Assembly: GCA_021014325.1 (NCBI GenBank)
Contig: CM037473.1
Coordinates: forward strand, 21,752,822 to 21,816,821
DNA: 64,000 bases
Source: Plazaster borealis
Taxonomy: Eukaryota > Echinodermata > Asteroidea > Forcipulatida > Labidiasteridae
Reading direction: 5' to 3'
The notes beneath the pieces are model-generated. The model was not told the origin of the DNA, searched no databases, and saw nothing but the letters and a program-made list of their open reading frames with translations. Shown piece after piece: positions 46,740-59,070 of the stretch. The stretch's first letter is position 1, and each line of letters starts with the position of its first letter. The position numbers and the translations under genes are program-made.

Positions 46740-47740
46740 TACTGGATGGTGAATTGGTCTTTGGTAATAACTTTTACCCGATATAGTTTTTTTTTTTTTA
46801 ACAGAGCTTCTCTTATAAACTTCTACAAACAGATGAAAGATTCACTCACCTCCTATCAAAACGAGTAGAAATCCTACACAGTGTAAGAAACCCATCTCGG
46901 CAAAATATAGCTAGATGCATTCAGTCACTATATGAAAACATCAAACGAAGCTTCACTCAAATATTAAACTGTGTGTTTAGTACGAAGGATCCGTTTATTT
47001 GACCATTTGTCGAATTGTAATGTATTATATATGCCTATACCCTCGGCTCGCTCATCAACGTGAGCCCAACTGATGCAATTGATACATCAGAGCACTAATG
47101 GCCAATAAAACATTTACAGAGTTCAACTGTTTAAATATTTATGCAACGTTTTTCGAGCAAATTATGACACACCTGATTCGTTGATAAATAGTTTGTTGTA
47201 TTTTAAAGCAAACTTGAATCCTAGATTCTGATTGGTCAACCCATAGCAACAAGAGGTTTGATAACGCTAGGTACTGCTTCGATAATATTAGTTAAAACGA
47301 CTCCCAAGGTATTCTGCGGCGCGAAGCCGAGGGAAAACAGACCGCTCCGGGGATCACCGATGGAGTCGTAGTTTTAGTTATAACACCCTTTCAAAGTTTC
47401 TGCCTTTTGATTGGTTTAGAGTGCGTCACATGATATGTATTATTTTGACTATGAAAGCCGCGCGAACGCGACGCGCTGTACATACAGCAACCAATGTACT
47501 ATTACCGTAGCAACCAATACAATCTTTATTTATAGCAATAGTTAAGCTAGATTTATGATTGTGTCAAATAGCATGCTAAGTCACATGTAAGAAATGTAAC
47601 ATCACGCTATTGGGTGGCAATCACTAGCACTTTAGTCTATAGTCCATAAAACTGAATATTCAAATTGCCTCCAGTTTTAAATTATATCAAATTATAAACC
47701 ACAAGGCAAACTGACTGGGTAAATTTTAAATAATTTGGGG
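46740..47740. other. No gene seen
   Basis: AT-rich sequence with words such as aacccatagcaacaagaggt. No domain or splice structure recognised. Confidence 0.4.
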
Positions 47741-47759
47741 TTGAACAGAGAACAATTTA

Positions 47760-47833
47760 GTAGAGCGGGATTTGAACCAACGACCTCCGGTTTAACGTGC
47801 CGGCGCTCTACCAACTGAGCTATCTAGCCCTAT
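47760..47833 (-). pseudogene. tRNA-like SINE head (Asn GTT-like)
   Basis: The minus strand reads gggctagatagctcagttgg with a good D-arm/A box and ggttcaaatcc as T-loop/B box. The anticodon position reads GTT, but U33 is replaced by C, and the T stem and acceptor stem pair poorly. This fits a tRNA-derived SINE head better than a working tRNA. Downstream on the minus strand the sequence continues into a non-tRNA body. Confidence 0.6.
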
Positions 47834-49277
47834 GTTGGCGGTCTCTCTATTTTGTCAATATTTGACAGGGTGCCAGTCAGAAGCCATCATACCGCTAGCT
47901 GCCGTGTAACCAGGGATCACACCGTTTTTAATATATGTTACTTTTTCTCACCCGTATCATGGGGTTCGCAAGGTAATCTAATTTCACTTTTAACTATAAA
48001 TCTAACTCAGATACTCTTCAACATCACTTGCTTCCCTCTACAGCCAGCTTTAACAATAAATTTGATTTCGATACAATGTACATGTGCATGTATAAATAAG
48101 GTCAAATTTGTGATTGTCTAATTTTCTAGCTACAACTAATGTTTTTAAATAGTCTTTGTGTGCCTCACTTCACTATACCGTATTCAGTTATTTTGTGTAT
48201 TGATTTGTTTGAATAACATTTTATTGTGATTTTCTATTTTTGGTTTTAATGCGTGTAATGTTGTCACTGAGCTGCTTTTACCAGCCGTGTTTAATAAATA
48301 AATAGTTGTTAATAATAATTTAGTTTTTCTGTAATTTTTAATAATATATTTTTACGGTGAGCATGTTCGACAGAGCAAATTTCCAATTTATGGACAATAA
48401 ATATTGAATTGAATATACAAACGGCTCCACTCTTTACGCTGAATCAAACTCTCCCCGAGACCTTACGGTGAGTTACCTGCCAGCATGGGTGACAAAATGT
48501 AACAAATTATACTACATAAACAGTATTCTATATGTGGGTCATTGCTGCGTATACCTAACTGTTGGTGGAAAAAAAAGGTAATGTAACAAAAAATATAAAA
48601 CAATTACAATTTCTGCCGTCGTGAACTGTATAATACAAGCGCTTTTGTTTTCAACGGGGTTCGTTCTGATTGGCTGATCGGCGGCTAATCAGAAGAATAA
48701 GCAAGTTAATGAATATTAATGACTCTTGTGACCTATTTAATTAAGACGTGAACAGGGCTCAATTTCATGGCTCTGCTCACCACCACTGAATGCGCTTGCT
48801 AACGCCATTGTTCGCTTACAAGGCAAGCGCCGAATTTCTGCACTAGCTGTAAAACTGTTTTTATGAGCAGCGAAATGGTCAGGCCAATGTTTCGCAAGAG
48901 TTGCCCACTTTTCATTATTGACGTCAAATTTCGCTTAGCACTCGCATTTGCATCAAGTGTGAACCGTAACATAGCTCTTAATTCAACAAATGACAGTAAA
49001 CGAACAAACTATACATGTCAGGGAGCAACACTATCATAAATATTATAATCGACACTATGCATGTTTGTAATAGCGCCCTCTTGTAATGTGTTTTCTCCTT
49101 CTTCTGTACTTCGCATTGGCAACGCATTTGACAATAATATAGAAACAATAATATCCAATTGTTTCATCGAGTCAATAGTCATACATCGTCTAAAGATAAT
49201 GTCTTTTATAGTGCTCAAGAGTCAATCAAATAGTTGGATCCACCTCTTCAGCTTCATATGTGTCAAGTTGAGATATG
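47834..49277. other. Repeat-like sequence, no gene seen
   Basis: A non-LTR-type tail may end near 48415 (ggacaataaatattgaattg, a common ending of such elements). A gctcaatttcatggctctg ... cgaaatggtcaggcc segment near 48755-48885 may be a MITE. No coding exon recognised. Confidence 0.35.
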
Positions 49278-49662
49278 AGATAAAGCACACGTTGCCTTGG
49301 ATCGGGCGATCGAGTTGGTCTATAAAAAGCATTTGTAACCGTTTGTTATAAAATGCATGGTTAGAAAGATGTTTTAAAAGTAGAATACAATGATCCACAC
49401 AAATCTGTCTCGAAATTGCGTGGTTTTCCTTTTACATCGTGAACAAACACTGTCGGCCGTTTTGTTGTTTGACTCCACAAAATGGCCGACCGTGTTAGTT
49501 CGCAAAGTAAAAGGAAAACCACGCAATTTCGAGGCATATTTGCGTGGATCATTGTATTCTACTTTTATAACGTCTTTCTAACCATATGCATTTTTAAAAC
49601 AAACGGTTACAAACGCTTTTTTTAGACCAACTCGTCCGATCCAAGGCAATGTGTCCCTTTAA
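49278..49662. mobile_element. Fold-back MITE with ~170-bp arms
   Basis: The left arm contains cgttgccttggatcgggcga, agcatttgtaaccgtttgtt and cgaaattgcgtggttttcct. The right arm repeats all of these in inverse order. The centre is a short loop around ggccgttttgttgtttgact. TTAA is present at the right tip. The two 63-codon ORFs in the arms are mirror images of each other, not genes. Confidence 0.85.
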
Positions 49663-50569
49663 CATAATGTTGACATTTCTCCAAAAATTCCTTTCCGCCC
49701 CTACTATATCGGCCTACTGTACTTGGTCCAGCCCAAATTTAGTTAGGCCGATATCTGTAGTTAGGCCTCAATGCTATTGACAAGTGTCAATCCTTTTATG
49801 TACAATTTCCGACAGAGCAATTTGACCTGTCACTTCACAGAGTATAGACCTTTATCATGCTGCCACCATCTTGGTCATGTTCCCTGTATCCTTTCACATT
49901 AATGGATGCTAATATTCATTGTTCAAAAAGGAACCCGACTATTTTCCCTTCCAGCCTCGGTTTGATTACATTGAGTTGAATGGGAGGAAATCAAGATGGC
50001 CGCACCATGATAAAGGTCTATTGAATGAAGTAAAGACATACTAGTACTAGTAGGCCTACTGCAAAATATCTGTAACGACTAAGTGAGATAAACTTTAACC
50101 TGACGCTAATGAACAAGTAAACAAACAATGCTGATTATATACAAATATTATGCAGTCAGTGATGGAAATCTCACTACATGTATTTGACCGTATTTCTTGC
50201 CCGCATGTTGGGGCGTTTTCAAAAACTAATATCCTTGCATGACTTGATATTGACTGCCTGTATATAGGCCTATGTTGTTTTCTTGTATCAATGGCCAAAT
50301 AAATAAAAATGATAATGACAACAATGGAAAACCAGTTTGTTGCACCTCATCAATTTGGTTCACACACGCCCTCAGACGGTCAAAATTAATGCGAATGGAT
50401 TACTGTGCCCGTATTTTCACTCAATGGCTGATGAGAAGGCATTAAACAGAGGAAATATACATTGCAAATCACTGAGGTGAACACAGGCATTAAGGGATTT
50501 AATTTAAACTACAATATTGAACAGAAAATTACGGTACATGAGTGTTTTCTGGAAGACTGGAAGAGTGCA
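49663..50569. other. No gene seen
   Basis: Noncoding AT-rich sequence. gaccttatcatg-type words at 49848 and 50011 form a loose inverted pair (agacctttatcatgctgcc / gcaccatgataaaggtct) and probably bound another MITE, about 49846-50021, with a relative near 60780-60945. Confidence 0.4.
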
Positions 50570-51367
50570 TTAAAGGGACACACCGGCTGAATTGGGCTTT
50601 TTGGGCTACAAAATAGACTAAAATATGACTTCAACGGTCTTCCAGGAATGAAGAAGAACAGTCTATAAAAAAAATCATCAAATTTAGCCGTTTTTGAGCA
50701 TTTTTAAACAAAAACGAAGGTCACGTGATAGTTTGAACCACAAACTGGTTCAAACAATCACGTGACCTTCCGAGTTAGTTTTACTTCCAGCCGTTTAAAA
50801 GTAACTTACCAAACCAAATTGAATTTTTTTTTTACACAATTATTAACGAGTAATTGACGAAAAAGATCATGTTTTCAAATTATCGCTACAAGATGTAAAT
50901 AATGGTGAAAAATCCAACGTAAGATTTGCATTCAAAGAGTCCGTGTAACGGAGGCGTGTTGCATGGCCCAAAGGCGTGGAGCAATCACAACGTAAGCCTT
51001 GGGGGCATATCCCGTCAGCCGGCGCTACATCCCGTGGGGCCAGAGAGCGTTGAAACCTAGGGGCATGAACTCCTCAGCTTGCCAATAGCCGTGGCTTCAA
51101 AGCCTGTCTGGGGGTTGGGAGCCAGACCATAATCACGTTTGGTTCCAAGGGGGTTTTAGGCAGTGCCCGTGTTGGATTGACTGCGCTGCACACACTCGGC
51201 TGGAAAAGCGTATACGCTGACCTTTGACCGCGTTTCGGTTTTTTCACTATTTTTCGTTAATTGCGTGCTAATTTTATGATTTTTTTTTGTTTTAACATCA
51301 AATTATTTATTGTTTGCGACTCTACTTCACTAAATTACGTAAATGGTGAGCCGGTGTGCCCCTTTAA
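50570..51367. mobile_element. 798-bp TIR element (AAAGGGACACACCGGCT)
   Basis: Left end ttaaagggacacaccggct. The right end inverse reads ttaaaggggcacaccggct. TTAA sits at both tips. The interior has a hairpin ggtcacgtgatagtttgaac / gttcaaacaatcacgtgacc near 50720-50768, and GC-richer noncoding DNA (50940-51230). No transposase seen. Confidence 0.75.
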
Positions 51368-52337
51368 ATTGAACCCTCTATAGTTTTCAATAAAATACAG
51401 TAGGCCTACACCCAAACTGAGATTATTCTATCAAATTTGGTATAGCCACGTTTTAGTAAAAATAAAAGGGTTTTTTTTCCAGGAAATTTGTACATGTTCA
51501 TACCGTTCTTATTTCGATTATGGTAATCCAAAAGTATCCAGCCATGATTTGGGATATCGTAATGATTTTATTTTCTCAACTTTGATTGTCTTTCAAGGTT
51601 GAATATTTATCTGGATGATCAGTAATGGTTTGAAAATTGCAGTCCAAAGAGCTTTCGGGTTGAAGTTATCAATTTCTGCGATATTAATTTTGTTAAATCT
51701 TAATTGCTCTAATTAATCTTAATTGCTCTAATGATTTAAATTCTTTACCGGTACCTTTCGAAACCCGTCACCACTTTTGGTACTCGTGTTTATAAGAAAA
51801 AACAATATAACGGTAACTTGGAGTTAGTTTTGCTGATAAATGCTTGACTGGCAGGCCATTAACTGACATTTGTACTTTAATACATAGGAATTCTGTGTTT
51901 GATGATTACAGCTTTGGATTTTAAACTTCTATTTATTTTTTAAATCAATCGTCACGTGCAAGATCTTGACCGTTTTATCCCAAGGCGGATGTGTTCAACA
52001 TGCGTTTCCATAGCAACGGTAAACAGTTCGAGTTGGGCCATGGGTTAAATGGGTGAGAGGACAGATCCTATGATCTAACTGATCTTTAATGACGTGCCCT
52101 AAGATCTTTCGAGGACTCTTCTGGCTGATCAATGCCAGACTGTGGGTTGCTGACCGCATTGTTGTTTTACACAGGGTTGAACTTGTGGAACGATCGCTGA
52201 GCAACCGGTAGTGTGGGGATACAGTCATTTACACGCGTCAACTCTTTGGTAAATCCAACGATAGGGGTAATATCCAACATTTATGATTAATGCGTCTTCT
52301 GATGTTTGTCACTTACCTGTTACCGTACTCTTACATA
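51368..52337. other. No gene seen
   Basis: AT-rich sequence with a short tandem duplication taatcttaattgctctaa (about 51697-51733). The minus-strand frame at 51995-52228 shows no domain. Confidence 0.4.
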
Positions 52338-52613
52338 CAGTGGCTTAACCAGAGGGGGAGGGCAGGAGCCCCCCTCCCCACCCCAGAACCCTTGCTCTCT
52401 TGGAGCCCCATTAGATCGAAACAAATGCACAAAAAGATGTTTGTCCCCCCCCCAACAAAAAATATTACAAAAAAATATTTAAATAAATAAATAAAAAGAA
52501 AAAAACAAAAAACAAAAAACAAAAAAAAATACAAAAAGTGATAACAATAATAGTAATAAATAAAATAAAAATAAAATAAAAAATAAATAAAAATGTATAG
52601 TTACGCCACTGCA
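52338..52613. mobile_element. MITE with CAGTGGC ends and A-rich interior
   Basis: Left tip cagtggcttaaccagaggg, right tip tatagttacgccactg, inverse of one another. The interior includes a C-tract and a 100-bp AAATAAA/CAAAAAA low-complexity run. Confidence 0.6.
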
Positions 52614-52965
52614 CGGGTCACAATATTTTCGGATTTCACTTCAGAAACTTACTTTAAATATTAAACGCTAAATATTTTAAAACTTGGGGCCCAGGATGGA
52701 GCAGATCCCCTGGCCCCTTGGTTATTCCCCCACATACGATGCTGGCATTCCCCAAATAAAGTTGAAATTAGAATATAATTGCCTTTTTCTAACCCTTTTC
52801 TGTTTTTTCCCTCTTCTATGGAAAATTCCTAAATAGCATGGGGAAAAAACGGCCTGTTGGGTTACGCCCTTGCGCAACTCACTAATTTATTGTCTTTCAG
52901 TTTTTTATCCACACCCTCCATCAACAACGTACTCTCGCAATTCGTATAGGTGGGTTTGCATGGAC

Positions 52966-52972
52966 TATAAAA
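52966..52972 (+). promoter_or_regulatory. TATA box TATAAAA before a candidate first exon
   Basis: atggactataaaaccatttg lies 68 bp upstream of the ATG at 53034. A transcription start about 30 bp downstream would give a short leader. An earlier ATG at 53023 opens a seven-codon frame that overlaps the candidate start. Confidence 0.3.
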
Positions 52973-53033
52973 CCATTTGGTATAATGATTTTCAAACTGA
53001 GAGAGGTGCAGAGTGTCCGACTAATGTTGAGTC

Positions 53034-53140
53034 ATGAAGGTACTTGAATTCGATAGTGGTGGACTGATCAGTGAAGTTGTTGTGATTCTGGTGATTGTTA
53101 AAACTTTGTCTGGGGTGCAAACAAAACAGGCTCCATTCCT
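53034..53140 (+). CDS. Candidate first exon with signal-peptide-like start
   Basis: From ATG 53034 the frame reads MKVLEFDSGGLISEVVVILV, then IVKTLSGVQTKQAPF, and meets a good donor, CCT|gtgagt, at 53141. The hydrophobic stretch LISEVVVILVIV followed by a small-residue region could be a signal peptide or signal anchor. I found no second exon downstream within the window, and no homology is evident. The call rests only on TATA, ATG, hydrophobic stretch and donor. Confidence 0.25.
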
Positions 53141-53144
53141 GTGA

Positions 53145-55815
53145 GTATTGGCCGAGTCCGAATCAAGCGACTTCGCCTATACGGCTCAGCCGTTGGCTGC
53201 AATGGCAGCGTTGAGGAATATGAGTTTTCGGCGTTCCGGCCGTAGCCACTGTCAAAGCTTAAATCGGATCTGCCTAACTGTTAACTGTTCACCTTCTGTG
53301 TATGGACATGGGAGGACAGTTTTAAAAGTTTAGTATAAAGAATTATGACAGGAAAGCACGCTTTTGTTATGGAGACGAGATATGAATCAGCAATTACCTG
53401 CCTCTATTACAGGAAAACGCTGAATACATTGATCCTGTCACAATCGTTGAACATTTTAAGTGCAATACTGCAGGCCACTACCGGTATTAATTAATTAATT
53501 ACACTGTCAATCCTTTTTCAATTAACACAACATTTATCCCCTTCTCGATTGATCACATACATCCGACAATGTAATTGCTTTCATTGGAGAAAGTTGTCGG
53601 TAGTGTACAAGTTTTCTCCAAGGGGTACCGGTAAACACAAACTGTGATGTTAATTTGTTTGCCTTGGTCATACATGAACGTGTAAAGGAAGCACCTCAAT
53701 GACTCAGTGGATCAAGACTTGTGTCCGTGCTTTGATAATTCAGTGGGGTGATATGCCTGAGCCTCTTGAATAAAAATGAAAATGTAGATTTGCTGAAATC
53801 ATATCTTGGGGCGTCAACTGTTCCTTGCTCTATGGAGGAATGAAATGGTCAAACTTTGCAAGTTTAATGTAATGAAAGACCTAGCATGATCACAAGAGGG
53901 GCAGCTTGGTTTAAGCTCGGAGCGGGATACAGTACCTCTTGAAATTATTGTGCAATGTGATTAATTGAAACTGTTGACAGTGTCTAATTTCCAGATGATG
54001 CCATTACTCAGTTCAACTTTGTTGTGCGTTTACTTTAAAATGTTATTTGTTTAATCTTCTTAAGTGCCATGACCGTAGCACCCCCTCTTGCGGTAGAAAT
54101 TGTTCGAACTGCCTTCTAAAACCATTGTATATGGATACCTTAATGATTTTGGACACTCTGTTTTTAGATCCTTGCCAACACGTTCTTACTAGAACATTAC
54201 CCCTATAAATCACGAATCCCTAAGTGCTCCGCATCATAATTCAAAACCAAGAGCAGCACACTGCCCTTGGCTTGATTGAGCTTCATGCACTGCTGCTCAA
54301 GAAGCAAAGTGCAGATCTACTGCACCGTTGAGAAGGCCGCCCAGTGTGGCCTTAAATATTTATCACAGTTGTAAAGTATCACTATTGCCCAAGACATGTC
54401 TATAAGCTACAAGGCAGGCATGTGATTTCTCAGGATTTTTCCTGATTTCAGGATTTTCTCAAAATCCCCTTGAGCCTTCACATCTTCTTGAAAGAAGTAA
54501 AGCAGTCACCAAAGGAAGAAAGAAATAGTCCACATTGTGTCCATAAACCTGTAGTTAGGTCTTTCTGATGATGCACGTAGTCTGTAAACCTCCTGTAACA
54601 TCATCTGAGAGGTTCTGGGTCTAGAACCCAGGCCTGAAATCCTGGAGTTTTCACACTCGTCAAATCTCATCCTTGTATAAAGGCCCAAGGAGTAAGCCTA
54701 TGGCCCGCACTGTTCTCGGGACATCTCTGAGCTCATAGGGCCACGCTATACTGCCATTGGCATTATTCTGAGCTTTCCTCACGAATTCGGACAAGTTACT
54801 TTGGGCCGATTTTCTTTTCCGCATCAGACATTTCTCTCAGCAAAGGGCCCCACGCCTTGCCTCGGGTCCGAAAATGCCCACAGACTTCATTTAGTACGTT
54901 AAGACAACTTCAGCACCTTCCCTTTCCTGTGGACAGCTCTGTGCAGACGCTCTCTTTATATCATTGCTTCCGCCAATCGAAAATTAGTCATCGTCATGCC
55001 TGTAAATTTTCCTGAAGCACTTTCGGTGGTTATTATACTGGAGGGAGAGATAGCTGTCAAAATATATTGAATTTATAACTCGACTTGAACCCGGCATAGT
55101 TTTGCTTTCATATTTTGAGACCATCGCTTCATTATACAGATGTCTCACTGTTAAAAAGGGAGTCAATGCCCTGGTATCTGCAATGTTTTGTGTTTTTTAC
55201 ACACAGTATTTATACTGGACCCTAAATCAGATAATTTTATGAGATATGTTCTGTATTTCGGCAAGTTTTAATTCGCCGTATTTTTGACCGCGTGAGGGCG
55301 TTTGTGGACCAATTTTTACGTGATGAAAAACAAGTAAACAAACAGGTTTTTGTCATTTTTGTTATTATTTATGTTTAGGTTTTTCGTCAATGATGCAAGA
55401 AAACTACCTACAGGCAATTAAAATAAGATGAATCTGCAGTTGTTATGCAGTACATTCCTGAAGAAAGCGCCCCCATGCGGTCAAAAATATGGTCCATTCC
55501 AAACATTCTTTCAAAAAACAACGACAGCCCTAAAATAATTTGAAATAAAAGTAAAATCAATTGCGACCCAGTTCATTAAAATTTTCTTTTGAGATACTTT
55601 ATTCTTCAAAATGTTTTACCTTTTATTAGTGTGAGGATGAAATTAGTACACAATAAACGGAATATACCTTATTTTAAATGTTAATTACCAAAATCAGCTA
55701 GGCTCAAACAAGCCACAGGTCGGAATGTGGGTGCCTTTTGTGATTACACAATATTTAAACTCCATAATTTTTGTAAAGGTAAACTTAGACAAGATTTCAC
55801 TTAAATTGATGGTAT
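53145..55815. other. No gene seen
   Basis: Mixed noncoding sequence. The small ORFs at 53148, 54506 and 54984 have no recognisable motifs. Confidence 0.35.
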
Positions 55816-56372
55816 TGTGGCACAAATTGCTCAACATAGAGGGCGCGCGAGCAGCTGCAGGCTCTATAAAAGAGCAATGGGCGCGGCTGCTTCGTTAGGC
55901 AGTGCTTCGGTGCAGTGTAGTCAGAAGTCTTAGACTGGAACAGGAGCTACTTGGTATAGGCACGAGCGTTGGCTGACGGCGTGCTGGACGGTCGGTGGAG
56001 TTGGGATGGGTCAGGTCGCAGGGTTCGAGGAGGCTAATGGAGGCGTAGCGACGAACAGCTAGGTCGTTGTAGCGGAACGGAGCCGGGGAGTGTGCGCCCG
56101 CATACCTGCCGCCTCTATAGAGAAAGGAGACCCAGGGAGTACTCTGGACAGATAGAGGAGGGGTCGGAGGAGGATGGACGCGCAAGGACACCAGAGGCGT
56201 ACGGCATTACGGATACCCTGAGGCTAACCCCAGCCAGGCCTTACCGCGCCGCCTAGCACTGCCTCAGTGGCGCATAGTGCGAGGCTACATAAGTAGGCAA
56301 CTGATTACCAGGAACTTAATTAAATAGGCTGTCAATCAACAATGGGTCTAATACGGGTTGAGAGTTCGTCAC
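55816..56372 (+). mobile_element. Candidate solo LTR / strong TATA promoter
   Basis: The segment starts tgtggcacaaattgctc and ends gttcgtcaca, so its termini are TGT...ACA and nearly inverse (TGTGGC / GTCACA). A strong TATAAAA lies at 55865, followed by a GC-rich stretch unlike its surroundings. The target duplication is not visible (ggtat versus ataaa), and no primer site or second LTR was found. It could equally be a gene promoter with a noncoding first exon. Confidence 0.3.
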
Positions 56373-56384
56373 AATAAATTAATT

Positions 56385-57110
56385 GGCGTGTCGTGGCCGA
56401 GCGGATAAGATCACCGGACTCAAGCTCTTGTGTTTCTGATCAGCAGAGTCTTTAAGATCACAGATTTACATAAAACTTACACGGTCTAATGATGATGATA
56501 GTAGAAAACATCTCTAGAAATATTTCTGTCTGAAATGCCATATTTGATGAGAAATAAATAAAACTAATTTCCGATTGGAGTTTATCGCTCATGAGCGTTT
56601 TATTCATGCATTGTATAGCACATGCAAATGCGTAATCGGTTTTTTCACTATTTTCTCGTGACCCAGATGGCCCGATCGATCTCAAACTTCTACAGGTTTG
56701 TCAATTTATGTATATGGTGGATTATATAAAGTGCTTAACTGTTTTGTTAGCAAAAACCAATTCTGTAATGTTCCTTTAAGCAAGACACTTAACCACATGC
56801 TTCGTCCTTCGGATGGGACGTTAAGCCGTAGGTCCCGTGTGTTGTGTAATGCACGTAAAAGAACCCAGTGCACTTATCGAAAAGAGAAGGGGTTCGCCCC
56901 GGTGTTCCTGGTTTGATCGGCAGCATATTGCGCCACAGCACCTTGTAAACCATTACATGGTGCTATGTAAAGGACTTGGTCTCATACTTCAAAAACGTAG
57001 CTCCACAATACGTTGCAGGAAAATAATGAACGTTAAAAGCGCCTTGAGCGTCACTGAGTGACGGATATTTGCGCTATATAAGAAGCCACTATTATTATCA
57101 TTATTATTAT
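56385..57110 (+). mobile_element. tRNA-derived SINE interrupted by a MITE
   Basis: The head reads gtcgtggccgagcggataag, an A-box match of the Leu/Ser tRNA type. It breaks off after cagcagagtc at about 56450 and resumes at 56780 with caagacacttaaccacatgc, ttcggatgggacgttaagcc and gcacgtaaaagaacccagtg. It ends gcgctatataagaagccact followed by (ATT)n. This is a widespread marine-invertebrate SINE with an L2/CR1-like tail. The 328-bp gap is the MITE listed next. Confidence 0.75.
56452..56779. mobile_element. MITE inserted in the SINE at TTAA
   Basis: TTAA at both tips (56452-56455 and 56776-56779), with left sequence gatcacagatttacataaa and right sequence ccaattctgtaatgttcc. The two halves of the SINE are continuous when it is removed, so the insertion is younger than the SINE. 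Confidence 0.7.
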
Positions 57111-58217
57111 TAAGATAATTGTTCCTTTTGTGATCCATTGTCTGTCCTTGTCATCCCAGAGGTTTAGGAGGCGTGGTGAATGCGGCTACTACGCGTATAG
57201 GGCGGTATACCCCCATCCAAACGGATCTACATTCCCGGTCGCTGGATAGCGGGTCCGCAGAGGGTTTATTGTACAACCACGGATTCGGCTAGTCCCGCCA
57301 CAGTATAACTAATTTTAGTGTTTTAAATTCTACATTTTTCTAAATATCTGCTCTCATGTGTACTTATGTTACAAATTAAATTTAGACCCAAATGGACCCT
57401 CAAAAGACTATTGGTTTATGAATTGTTTTTAAATATTCTCAAGTAACAGTTACAAAATCATGGATTGTGACAGACTTGTGGAAAATTCAGTAAGAAAATT
57501 GCATCAGTGAGCACACACTCCCTGCCCACTCCCTGTGGGTTTCAGTTAAGGTTTAGTCCCACTCAAGCCTACACGCTTCACCGAACTAAGCCCAGCTTAT
57601 CCAGTTCCCGCCTTCGCGCAACACCAAGCTCAAGTACTTAAACAGAATCCAGCAACAGAGTCCAGCATTCTCCTGAAGACGAACAAACGTTGAGGCGTTA
57701 ACCACCGGTTCTTTTAAGAACCAACACTACTCAAAAGAGATTTTCACATGGTGTTACCGCAAACCTCTCTTAGTTAGTAATATTGCGTCTGTTCAATATT
57801 ACCAAATTAAGTCGGAATTCCTTTGAGCTTGTGGCCTTCAACAGTCTTTTGCCATCAACAGTCATGGACAGCGGCATTACAGAAAGTCGTCAACCTTCGT
57901 TGCATAATACCATTTTTTAAAGCATACATTCGTCTATAAATTAGTTTTTCTTCTGTGGCCTCTAATGTCGGGTCCTATCGACTTGATTGATTGTGAGCAC
58001 ATTGCACTTTTGACGGCAGTGCTTACCTCCTCAACCGTATCCCCAAGAGCAATAAGTTATATGTTGAAATGCTTTATGAAATATTGAAAACGGACTGACA
58101 TACTACTTTCAGCCCCAAAACACTTTGCAAGTATCACAGTTGATTTAGTACTGCCAAACAGAATTATTGCATTTTTATGAAAATCAGTCCAAACAGTATA
58201 TAGAAACATGTTTTCTT
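57111..58217. other. No gene seen
   Basis: Includes a short GC-richer stretch (57160-57300: cccggtcgctggatagcggg) of unknown nature. Confidence 0.35.
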
Positions 58218-58591
58218 TTAAAGGCATCGTACACGTTTGGAAATTGTCAACGACCAGTGTCCTCACTTGGTGTATCCCAACATATGCATAAAATAACAAA
58301 CCTGTGAAAATTTGGGCTCAATTGGTCATCGAAGTTGCAAGAAAATGATGAAAGAAAAAACACCCTTGTTGTACAAATTTGTGTGCTTTCAGATAGAATA
58401 ATAAAAACTTCTTGCAAGAAGTTTTTAATATTTTAGTGAGAAATTACCTCTTTCTCAAAAACTACGTTACTTCAGAGGGAGTCGTTTCTCACAATGTTTT
58501 ATACTATCAACAGCTCTCTGTTGCTCGTTACCAAGTCAGTTTTTATGCTAAAATATATTTTGAGTAATTACCAAACGTACTATACCTTTAA
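58218..58591 (+). mobile_element. MITE family A, complete copy
   Basis: TTAA-bounded, 374 bp, starting ggcatcgtacacgtttggaa and ending taattaccaaacgtactata. It holds an inner hairpin aaaacttcttgcaagaagttttt. Confidence 0.85.
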
Positions 58592-58819
58592 TCTGCATCT
58601 TAGTAAAGAGGCAAACCTCATTATCGTTGTGTAATGACGCACTTCTTCACAAGAATCATTAATAATGATTTGTGCGTGAATGGAGATGGTGAGATTGCCA
58701 TGCATTCTAGAGCAGTTGGTATGTAATGTAATTATACATATTCCAGAGTTAATAAGAGTATGAATCGGCAAGGTCCTAATTCGGCTTAAAGGGAGACATT
58801 AAACCTGTCATAGTCAAGC

Positions 58820-59070
58820 TTAAAGGTATCGTACACGTTTGGTAATGACTCAAAACAAATATTAGCATAAAAACTTCTTGCAGCAAGTTTTTATTCCTTT
58901 CTGAGAGCACACAAATTTGTACAACAAGGGTGTTTTTTCTTTCATCATTTTCTTGCAACTTCGATGACCAATTGAGCCCAAATTTTCACAGGCTTATTTT
59001 ATGCATGTTGGGATACACCAAGTGAGAACACTGGTCTGTGACAATTTCCAAACGTGTACAGTGCCTTTAA
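58820..59070 (-). mobile_element. MITE family A, internally deleted copy
   Basis: TTAA-bounded, 251 bp, with ggtatcgtacacgtttggta at the left and aaacgtgtacagtgcc at the right. The interior is in inverse orientation to the copy at 58218. Confidence 0.8.

Noticed and set aside
47760..47833. Functional tRNA-Asn gene
   Set aside because: U33 is replaced by C and the acceptor and T stems mispair. It is better explained as a SINE head.
49361..49581. Two similar 63-codon ORFs on opposite strands
   Set aside because: They are mirror images from the arms of the fold-back element, not paralogous genes.
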